A DNA stretch of 64,000 nucleotides from Mucilaginibacter inviolabilis (GTDB taxonomy: Bacteria; Bacteroidota; Bacteroidia; Sphingobacteriales; Sphingobacteriaceae). The stretch covers positions 682,001 through 746,000 of the forward strand of contig NZ_JAANAT010000002.1 of the NCBI RefSeq assembly GCF_011089895.1, given 5' to 3'. Under the pieces are notes generated by a model, which worked only from the letters and a program-made list of their open reading frames with translations, had not been told where the DNA came from and did no database searches. Position numbers and translations under genes: made by a program. Each line of letters starts with the position of its first letter. Position 1 is the stretch's first letter. This document shows positions 1-6,979 of the stretch, piece after piece.

Positions 1-1
1 A

Positions 2-634
2 ATAGATACAGAACTATACCAGGATAGCCTGAAAAGGCTCCCTGATGCCGGGCAAAGGATATTGGCGCACCAGAAGGATGATCTGATAGTAGTTTACCAG
101 GCATACAAACACGGCATTGCCGATTTCGCGGTAGCGAACCAGTACCTGGGCGGCCCCGATTTTAGTTATAGCCGGATGTCGTGGATAAAGCCAGGTTTTT
201 TATGGATGATGTACCGTTGCGGCTGGGCCGAAAAGGAAAATCAGGAACGGGTGCTGGCGCTTTGGATACAGAAGTCTGATTTCGAAAACATACTTGAGCA
301 GGCGGTTTTATCATCATTTAACTCCCTATACCATGAAAGCCATGAACAATGGAAAAGTGACCTGGCCACAAAGGAGGTCAGGCTGCAATGGGATCCGGAC
401 CATAACCCTTATGGAAATAAACTGCAGCGCCGAGCCATCCAGATTGGATTAAAAGGAGAAGCTTTGGCTGGTTTCGGTAAAAAACAGATCAGGCTGATTG
501 AAGATGTTACCGGTTTTGTGAAGGAGCAAAAAGTGCTTTTAGATGATGGTCATATCAATCATTTAGCTATCCCGGTCGAAACGGTTTTCGATTCAAAAAA
601 CCAGCAGCTAAAGGATAAAATTGGGGTAGAGTAA
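2..634 (+). CDS. DUF4291 domain-containing protein (5' partial)
   Basis: The reading frame is open from base 2, so the true start lies just upstream of the window. An in-frame TTG at 62 is internal, because residues before it (LPDAGQRIL) fit the N-terminal region of DUF4291 proteins, which normally run about 200 residues. Recognisable family blocks are VVYQAY near the start, SWIKPGFLWMMYRCGW, RVLAL, VRLQWDPDH and RAIQIGLKGEAL, followed by IEDVTGFV near the C-terminus. The biochemical function of DUF4291 is not established; it is a compact soluble protein without signal peptide. It ends before a 140-bp inverted-repeat element and a terminator shared with the convergent lyase gene. Confidence 0.85.
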   Translation: MDTELYQDSLKRLPDAGQRILAHQKDDLIVVYQAYKHGIADFAVANQYLGGPDFSYSRMSWIKPGFLWMMYRCGWAEKENQERVLALWIQKSDFENILEQAVLSSFNSLYHESHEQWKSDLATKEVRLQWDPDHNPYGNKLQRRAIQIGLKGEALAGFGKKQIRLIEDVTGFVKEQKVLLDDGHINHLAIPVETVFDSKNQQLKDKIGVE

Positions 635-646
635 TAGTTATTTAAT

Positions 647-786
647 ACTTTTTAAATTCTAAAAATCCTGTCAAGAATTTTTAGAAACGTGTTAAAATCG
701 ATGGTTTTGACTAAAATTTGAACTTTTTTGGTGCATTTTGAGTGGCTTTCCGGGCGGCAAAATGTTAAAATAGAACTTTAAAAAGT
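647..786. repeat. 140-bp element with 10-bp terminal inverted repeats, family 1 copy A
   Basis: The left end is ACTTTTTAAA (647-656) and the right end TTTAAAAAGT (777-786), a perfect inverted pair. Inside lie GTGTTAAAAT (689-698) and GTTAAAA (764-770). A 141-bp relative with the same ends and more GTTAAAA units lies at 63346-63486 in the same orientation. No coding potential is seen. It may be a MITE-like or protein-binding element; its nature is inferred only from the shared layout. Confidence 0.6.
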
Positions 787-792
787 TTTGTT

Positions 793-824
793 CAAAGCCC
801 CCGACTTCTGAGTCAGGGGCTTTG
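793..824. terminator. Bidirectional rho-independent terminator
   Basis: A CAAAGCCCC / GGGGCTTTG hairpin with an inner GACT/AGTC extension lies between the convergent DUF4291 and lyase genes. A-rich and T-rich flanks allow it to serve both strands. Confidence 0.75.
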
Positions 825-841
825 TTATTAATATTTTCATA

Positions 842-2395
842 CTAATTCCCAACGGTGAATGATTCCCACCCCGAGGCAGTGGCCCGGTTGCAGGTCATGG
901 CCTGGGTACCATTCTCGCTGCTGATAAATAAGCCATTGTTGCCCCGCAGGGTAACTTTACCATCAGAGGTTGGTACCCAGTCAAACTTTTCCCAATCGCC
1001 GGCAGTTGCGCGGTTACAGGTAATAGCCATGGTGCCGTTTTCTGAGGATACATATTTAGCCATGCTGCGCAGGGATATTTTACCACCGCCGGCATCAATT
1101 ACAGTAAAATGCTCCCAATCGCCTGCGGTAGTACGGGTACAGGTCATGGCCTGGGTACCATTTTCGCCGCTTACATAAGCATTGTTAAAGCCTTTAAGGG
1201 ATATAACCGAACCAATAGGTGGATTGGAACCTGTTGGCGGCGTAGTGCTGCCACCCAGATTAAAGTGGGTATAAGAGGTAAAGCCTAAAAAGGTATTATC
1301 ATTAGGTACACCCAACGGGGCCTGCTGATTTCTTAATGACAGCATATTGGCAGTGCCATAATGATAGTACGCCACTTCAACACCCGGGAAAATAGGGCTC
1401 GAAGTGGAGCAATAGTTACAACCGGTACTTTGGTTATAGGCGCTGCGCTCAAAATCATATCCAGCGCTGATGCGGTTGGAGAGCGCGGTATAAAGCGAGC
1501 CATCGCCCTGCATGTTCGCAATTTCGGCTGCATAGGTAAGGCCGGTTAGTGAATATTGGTAGTGTACGCAATCCTGGCGGTCGCAAAGCTCGGGCATGGT
1601 GCCATTGCTTTGTATAACCTGCGGCATAACAGCATTGATCATATCCTCGCCTGCCTGGAAAACGCTGGCACTGTTCAGGAAAACACCAATGGCCATTTTA
1701 GCATAACCGGCAGATACGTTCCAGTTGTTGTTATAGGCGGGTACGTTGTTGATGTAGTTGTTTTTGACATTGTTCAGATAGTCGTTAAACTTGTTAATAT
1801 CCGTAGCTGACCAGTTTGCCGATACGCCATTAGGTTTATAATACCTGATAATTTCGGCGGCTGCTACAAAGCTGGGAGTGGTCCAGGAGGCTTCCAGGGC
1901 AGGCTGATTAGGGTTATCAGAGGCATCAATAGGGGCGTAATTCTGGAAGGTGTAAGACCAGCCGTTTAGTATCGCGATACATTGGTTGGCATAGGTGATA
2001 TCGGCTGTTTTGGCAAAACGAAGGGCCAGTGCATAGGCCAGCTCGGCATCCTTCCGGATCTGACTTTTTGAGGGACTGGTATGCCCGTTTGATCCTACAT
2101 AAACCGTAGCGTAAAACTGAGTAGGTAAGGCATTGTTGCTGATAAAATCAAGTACTTTTTGGTAAGCAGCCGTGCGGGTGGCATCGCCACTGTTTACCTG
2201 CGAGGCAATCAGGTCGAGATTAGCCTGCGTGTTGATTACGCCGGGATGGATAAAAGTAGTTACCGCACGAGGGCTGGTTTGTGGTGTGGCATCTGGTGTG
2301 TTGCCTTTAATGGTTGATTTTTTACACTGGCACAGGAACGCGCACAGGATAAACAGGCAGGCAAAGGACAGCCAGTAGGTGGTTTTCTTTCTCAT
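842..2395 (-). CDS. Alginate-lyase-like lipoprotein with C-terminal fascin-like beta-trefoil
   Basis: The protein has 517 residues. It starts with a basic N-terminus and hydrophobic segment ending in CQCKKS, a probable lipoprotein signal. Residues about 46-385 resemble the alginate lyase superfamily (alpha/alpha toroid; features include YNNNWNVSAGYAKMAIGVF and HYQYSLTGL). A Pro/Gly/Ser/Thr linker leads to residues 397-517, where three units of roughly 40 residues carry the recurring pattern (V/I)S(G/S)ENGT(Q/M)A(M/I)TC(T/N)R and W(E)xF, typical of fascin-like (actin-crosslinking) trefoils that bind sugars in secreted glycosidases. Inference: an exported polysaccharide lyase, perhaps for alginate or a related uronate polymer, with a carbohydrate-binding module. 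It is transcribed alone, with a long repeat-rich upstream region. Confidence 0.8.
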   Translation of the reverse strand: MRKKTTYWLSFACLFILCAFLCQCKKSTIKGNTPDATPQTSPRAVTTFIHPGVINTQANLDLIASQVNSGDATRTAAYQKVLDFISNNALPTQFYATVYVGSNGHTSPSKSQIRKDAELAYALALRFAKTADITYANQCIAILNGWSYTFQNYAPIDASDNPNQPALEASWTTPSFVAAAEIIRYYKPNGVSANWSATDINKFNDYLNNVKNNYINNVPAYNNNWNVSAGYAKMAIGVFLNSASVFQAGEDMINAVMPQVIQSNGTMPELCDRQDCVHYQYSLTGLTYAAEIANMQGDGSLYTALSNRISAGYDFERSAYNQSTGCNYCSTSSPIFPGVEVAYYHYGTANMLSLRNQQAPLGVPNDNTFLGFTSYTHFNLGGSTTPPTGSNPPIGSVISLKGFNNAYVSGENGTQAMTCTRTTAGDWEHFTVIDAGGGKISLRSMAKYVSSENGTMAITCNRATAGDWEKFDWVPTSDGKVTLRGNNGLFISSENGTQAMTCNRATASGWESFTVGN

Positions 2396-2803
2396 AGCTC
2401 AAGAAATTTGGTTTATAGGTTTGGTTTAGTTAATTCTTTGATCTGTATATCTATGATAAACACCCTAATAGGGTGTAGCTGCAGCACTCCGAAATGCCTT
2501 GCTTTTTGTATAGATATACCTGTGCTGCAAATAGCAGCGTGATCATCCGGATTTTAGGAGATGGTTTTTCGTCATTTTAAAATTGGTTTATGTTATTAAT
2601 TGGTTTATAAAATGCATAGGAATAGCAACAAACAGCCCGGGCGGTTGTCGCGAAAAAATTGGGTTTATAAAGTATAGGTTAATTAGTGGTTTACTCAAAT
2701 TTATTTATTCGGGTTTATAAAAACCTTATCTTCAGGTATTTATTTACGATAACGTTTTCGTTGTGGCATTCTGTCGAGTATATCAGAGAAACGCTTTACG
2801 ATG
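2396..2803 (-). promoter_or_regulatory. Upstream region of the lyase gene with TATAAACC repeats and inverted repeats
   Basis: On the gene strand, TATAAACC or close variants recur several times (complements near 2408, 2583, 2601, 2659 and 2709). An inverted repeat pairs GTATATCTAT near 2443 with ATAGATATAC near 2499. A hairpin ACACCCTA-A-TAGGGTGT lies at about 2460-2476. These suggest a structured leader and repeated operator sites; the regulator is unknown. No gene is seen in this stretch. Confidence 0.4.
2746..2761. promoter_or_regulatory. LacI-family-like operator candidate
   Basis: ACGATAACGTTTTCGT is a near-perfect palindrome centred on AACGTT (one mismatched pair). This resembles LacI/CcpA-type operators, which often control carbohydrate genes. 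It sits about 350 bp upstream of the lyase start, so the target is uncertain. Confidence 0.35.
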
Positions 2804-2913
2804 AAAAAGTGGGTTTACACTTTTTTCACTAAAATAAATTTAATTAATTGATTATCAATAATTTGAGTTGAATTTTATACCAAAAAGTGTAAACCCATGT
2901 AAACCCACTTTTT
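2804..2913. repeat. 110-bp element with 16-bp terminal inverted repeats, family 2 copy 1
   Basis: The left end AAAAAGTGGGTTTACA (2804-2819) is exactly inverted by the right end TGTAAACCCACTTTTT (2898-2913). The right arm holds two tandem TGTAAACCC units 10 bp apart (2888 and 2898). The AT-rich centre contains TAATTGATTAT, which is also in the second copy at 58106-58225. There is no reading frame of note. Confidence 0.65.
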
Positions 2914-2942
2914 GCTGTGTCAACCTAAATTAATAATGATGG

Positions 2943-3569
2943 TTATCTCTTGGTAAAAGCAATTTTAATCCCCATCAGCACAAACGCTATAGCCGAAAAT
3001 TTATTCAGCCAGGTACCTATCAGCGGACTGTTTTTGAGTTTGACCGAAAATGAACCCGCGAAAAAAGTTAATACCAAAAGCCACAGCAAACCCATAACGG
3101 CATAGGTTATCCCCAGGAAAATAAATGGCCTGGCGCTATGAATATATTCCGGCCGTATAAATTGTGGGAAAAATGCCAGGAAAAAAATGGCCACCTTGGG
3201 GTTAAGTACATTGGTAAATACCGCTGAAACATAGGTTTTCCGGGTAGAAACCAATGGTGTTTGTCCATCCTGTTTAATCATGTTTCCACCGGCAAATAAT
3301 TTGGTGATACCCATGCCAATCAGGTAGGCAGCTCCGGCATACTTGATGATACTGAAAGCCATAGCCGATTGTGCCAGGATCAGCGACAAACCAAAAGCAG
3401 CCAAAGTAGTATGTACCAGCACACCGGTGGTGATACCCAGCGTAGCGTATAGGCCGGCTTTATGCCCCTGGGCAATGGATTTGTTCAAAATAAATACGGT
3501 GTCTATCCCCGGCGAAATAATGAACAGAAAAGAGGCGACAATAAAAGTAGCGTAGTTAATGATACCCAT
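2943..3569 (-). CDS. LysE/RhtB family amino-acid exporter
   Basis: This 208-residue membrane protein has the layout of the LysE/RhtB family (about six hydrophobic segments). The N-terminal block contains SPGIDTVFILNKSIAQGHKAG, with the family's SPGP-like motif changed to SPGI, and the middle contains AAYLIGMGI and NPKVAIFFLAFFPQFI. Family members export amino acids or derivatives (lysine, homoserine, threonine) across the inner membrane; the substrate here cannot be predicted. It is divergent from the M17 N-domain gene. Confidence 0.85.
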   Translation of the reverse strand: MGIINYATFIVASFLFIISPGIDTVFILNKSIAQGHKAGLYATLGITTGVLVHTTLAAFGLSLILAQSAMAFSIIKYAGAAYLIGMGITKLFAGGNMIKQDGQTPLVSTRKTYVSAVFTNVLNPKVAIFFLAFFPQFIRPEYIHSARPFIFLGITYAVMGLLWLLVLTFFAGSFSVKLKNSPLIGTWLNKFSAIAFVLMGIKIAFTKR

Positions 3570-3676
3570 ATTTCAAAGATAGGGATTATCCGGAATAGCC
3601 AATATGATGATGTATTGGGTGATAATTTAATAGATAAGTTTTTAACTTTATGACCACCATTTTAACCGGTATCCCT

Positions 3677-4417
3677 ATGAGAAAAATCTATCCATCTTGC
3701 TTGTTTGTTACTCCATTACTGATACTGGCGCTGTGCGGTACACGTTTAAATGCCCAGGAAACCAAATTAGCTAAAGATACTTTACCGGCAATTGGTACAA
3801 CATCGGCGTTGGGACAGGTAAACGGTATAACCATAGCCGCAACAGTTCAAAGCCCTTCTGCCGAAGAAACACCCTTGCAAATTGTATGCGTATTTGAATA
3901 TGAGGAAGGGGATATTTATAAATCTCCGCCTGCCTTGCCGCCGGCATTAAACGGATTGGTTCATATCGACCGCCAGCTAAACGGCTTAATTACCGAACTG
4001 CGCAAAAGCGGAAAATTTAAAGGCCATGCTTTAGAAACTTTATTATTGAGTCCGCCTCCTGGTACTATCCCCGCAAAAAAGTTACTGCTGATTGGATTGG
4101 GCAATAAGGCCGATTTTAAGCCCGACCTGATGGTGAGTGTTGGCAATACAGGTATGAGGGAAGCCCTGCGTTTGGGTGTAAGCAGCTATGCACACGCCAG
4201 TGATCTGAAGGATGGCGGTTTGGATTCTCCCACCGGGCTTATCGCCACCAATGTTATTAAAGGAGCGGTAGAAGCTTACCAAACAGAACTCTTTCTGAAA
4301 CAAAAAAAATATAGCAACCTTGCACCTGTAAAAAGAATAACATTGTTGGCAGGGCCTGCATTTTATACTATTACGGCAAAGGCTGTATCGGCATATATCA
4401 AAACCCTGAGTAATTAA
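3677..4417 (+). CDS. Secreted M17 (leucyl aminopeptidase) N-terminal-domain protein, no catalytic domain
   Basis: The ATG at 3677 is chosen over one at 3650 because it gives a clean signal peptide (MRKIYPSC then a hydrophobic run ending LNAQ). The mature part of about 220 residues matches the macrodomain-like N-terminal domain of M17 aminopeptidases: LQIVCVFE, then KLLLIGLGNKADFKPD and a C-terminal half rich in Ala/Gly helices. The usual metal-binding catalytic domain (NTDAEGR signature) is absent, and the stop is followed by an unrelated gene. It is probably a standalone periplasmic ligand-binding domain rather than a peptidase. It lies 71 bp before the GH95-like gene. Confidence 0.7.
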   Translation: MRKIYPSCLFVTPLLILALCGTRLNAQETKLAKDTLPAIGTTSALGQVNGITIAATVQSPSAEETPLQIVCVFEYEEGDIYKSPPALPPALNGLVHIDRQLNGLITELRKSGKFKGHALETLLLSPPPGTIPAKKLLLIGLGNKADFKPDLMVSVGNTGMREALRLGVSSYAHASDLKDGGLDSPTGLIATNVIKGAVEAYQTELFLKQKKYSNLAPVKRITLLAGPAFYTITAKAVSAYIKTLSN

Positions 4418-4488
4418 TTATCTTGTCATCAAAAAACAAAGTCGCTAACCCCGGGCGATGATGTACCTGGTTTGTAACTATTATACCT

Positions 4489-6777
4489 ATGAAAAAAGTA
4501 ATCCTGATCATCACCTGCATTCTATTTTATAACAGTGTATCGGCACAAAATGCGGTAAACCATGACCTGCAATTTGATACTCTGGCCAGGCGATGGGATG
4601 AAGCTATTCCGCTGGGTAACGGTATGCTAGGGGCTTTGGTATGGCAACGGGCCGATCATTTACGGTTTTCGCTGGATAGAGCCGATCTTTGGGACTTACG
4701 CCCCATGAAGGGGCTGCACCGTAAAGAATTTAGCTATCAATGGGTAATTAACCAGGTCAATAAAAAAGATTATGCACCCGTGCAAAAGTATCTGGACGAA
4801 CCTTACGACCATGAACCTGCGCCTTCCAAAATTCCTGGCGGTGCATTGGAATTTGATACCAAGGACTGGGGTAATGTAAAGTCTGTCAATCTGCATCTGC
4901 CCAATGCCTTATGCACGGTTAAGTGGGAAAACGGAGTGGTACTGAAAACCTTTGTACATGCCACAGCACCGGTAGGTTGGTTTAGGTTTGAAAATATCAA
5001 AACCGGTTTTGAACCCAAGTTGATCGCTCCAAAGTACCAGGGAGAAGTAAAGATATCTGGTGATCCTGTAGGTGGTGATGACCTGTCGCGTCTGGGCTAT
5101 CCGGCCGGAACAATCAGCCAGCAAGGCAATAGCATTACTTACAAACAAAAAGGCTGGGGTGGGTTTACTTACCAGATCAATGTAAGCTGGCGTAAAGTAA
5201 ATACAAGTACTATAGAGGGCGTGTGGACTATCTCGTCACAGTATCCTGCTAAAAAAATTAATCCAACGGCTGCTGTAGTTTCCACAAACGCACTAAAACG
5301 GGGATTTCAGACCGATTATGACTCACACGAAAACTGGTGGGATAATTTCTGGAGCAAATCGGCTATCCACATACCGGATGCCCTGTTAGAAAAACAGTGG
5401 TACCTGGAGCAATACAAATTTGGTTCGGCATCAAGAGTAGGTGCACCGCCGATCTCCCTGCAAGCCGTATGGACGGCAGATAATGGCCGCCTCCCACCCT
5501 GGAAAGGCGACTTCCATCACGATTTGAATACCCAATTAAGCTATTGGCCCAGCTATAGCGCCAATCACCTGGATGAGGGTATGGCCTACCTGAACCATCT
5601 GGATGCCAATAAAGCTAATTACGAGCGGTATACCAAAATGTATTTTGGTAAGAGCGGCTTGGCCGTACCGGGTGTTACCACGATGAATGGTACAGAAATG
5701 GGAGGATGGATACAGTATTCACTTTCGCCAACGGTATCTTCATGGCTGGGGCAGCATTACTATTTGCAATGGCGCTACAGTATGGATAAAAACTTTTTGC
5801 GTACCCGCGCCTATCCATGGATAAAATCAACAGCCCAATTTATTGAAAGTCTGACAAGTTTGGATAATAATGGCCATCGTAAATTACCTATCAGTTCCAG
5901 TCCCGAGATCAATGATAACGATATCACGGCCTGGTTTCATCAAAATACCAACTACGACCTGGCATTGATGAAATTTACCTTCAAAGCAGCAGCAGAGCTG
6001 GCTACAGAACTGGATCAAAAAACCGAAGCTGCACATTGGCAAAAGATATATGACCAGTTTGATGATTTCGCAGTTACGCCAGCCAATGAGCTGATGTTTG
6101 CGCCTTCCATGGCGTACAATCAATCGCACAGGCATTTTTCTAATATGTTAAGTATTTATCCGCTGGGCTTGTTGAAATGGGAAGACGGCGAAAAAACGCA
6201 GTCAGTTATCAAAAACTCTATCCATTTGCTGGATAGCGTGGGACCCGCGTATTGGTGCGGCTATTCCTATTCCTGGTTGGCCAATATGAAAGCCCGGGCA
6301 AAAGATGGCCAGGGTGCGGCTAAAGACCTAACCATTTTTGCCAGGGCTTTTTGCTCTATCAATAGTTTTCATTTAAATGGCGACCAAACCAAATCGGGCT
6401 ATTCCAAATTTCAATATCGTCCTTTTACATTGGAGGGCAACTTCGCGTTTGCTTCGGGTTTGCAGGAAATGCTGCTGCAAAGTTATGCAGGCTTTATCGA
6501 GATAACACCGGCCGTACCAGCTGAATGGAAAAATCTTTCGTTTGAAAATTTACGCACCGAAGGGGCTTTCCTGGTCAGTATTAAGAAAGAAGGCGGCCAA
6601 ATTGATGAAGTTAAAATTGTATCAGAAAAAGGAGGGAAAACTAAATTGAAACTTCCATTCAAAACCTGGTTTGCCCAAAGCCAAAAGGATGTTGAAATAG
6701 GTACCCTTAAAGATGGCCTTATTGATCTTGACTTTCAACCCGGTGCGATGCTCGTTTTAAAAAATGGATATGAATAA
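4489..6777 (+). CDS. Secreted GH95-like glycoside hydrolase
   Basis: The protein has 762 residues with signal peptide MKKVILIITCILFYNSVSA. The N-terminal beta-sandwich begins RWDEAIPLGNGMLGALVW, which corresponds to the RWxEALPIGNGRLGAMV motif of GH95. The (alpha/alpha)6 barrel contains SLQAVWTADNGRLPPW and DLNTQLSYWP, equivalent to the NLQGIWN...PPW and N-x-Q/E-x-NYWP region of GH95 fucosidases and galactosidases. A C-terminal beta domain follows. GH95 enzymes invert alpha-L-fucosidic or alpha-L-galactosidic bonds. One active-site Asn of the NIN/NINTEMNYW segment appears as DLNTQLSYW, so the specificity may differ. Periplasmic or outer-membrane glycan breakdown is the likely role. Confidence 0.75.
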   Translation: MKKVILIITCILFYNSVSAQNAVNHDLQFDTLARRWDEAIPLGNGMLGALVWQRADHLRFSLDRADLWDLRPMKGLHRKEFSYQWVINQVNKKDYAPVQKYLDEPYDHEPAPSKIPGGALEFDTKDWGNVKSVNLHLPNALCTVKWENGVVLKTFVHATAPVGWFRFENIKTGFEPKLIAPKYQGEVKISGDPVGGDDLSRLGYPAGTISQQGNSITYKQKGWGGFTYQINVSWRKVNTSTIEGVWTISSQYPAKKINPTAAVVSTNALKRGFQTDYDSHENWWDNFWSKSAIHIPDALLEKQWYLEQYKFGSASRVGAPPISLQAVWTADNGRLPPWKGDFHHDLNTQLSYWPSYSANHLDEGMAYLNHLDANKANYERYTKMYFGKSGLAVPGVTTMNGTEMGGWIQYSLSPTVSSWLGQHYYLQWRYSMDKNFLRTRAYPWIKSTAQFIESLTSLDNNGHRKLPISSSPEINDNDITAWFHQNTNYDLALMKFTFKAAAELATELDQKTEAAHWQKIYDQFDDFAVTPANELMFAPSMAYNQSHRHFSNMLSIYPLGLLKWEDGEKTQSVIKNSIHLLDSVGPAYWCGYSYSWLANMKARAKDGQGAAKDLTIFARAFCSINSFHLNGDQTKSGYSKFQYRPFTLEGNFAFASGLQEMLLQSYAGFIEITPAVPAEWKNLSFENLRTEGAFLVSIKKEGGQIDEVKIVSEKGGKTKLKLPFKTWFAQSQKDVEIGTLKDGLIDLDFQPGAMLVLKNGYE

Positions 6778-6979
6778 AAAAACCTGACGAAAATAAAGTA
6801 CTTTGGCATATACTTCTTAAAAAATTAGTTACAGATAAATACCCCTTTTATCTAATAATCTACTTTAATTTTTTTCGGCAAAAGCAATTGAGTAACTTAA
6901 TTGCTTGTAAAAGACAAATTTTAACTTTACTAAAGCCGTGTCCGTATACCTTTTATAATTGCTATCAAATGTTTAGCTT

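Noticed and set aside
855..2378. Plus-strand open frames inside the lyase gene
   Set aside because: They are antisense shadows; the repeats on the minus strand account for their repeated look.
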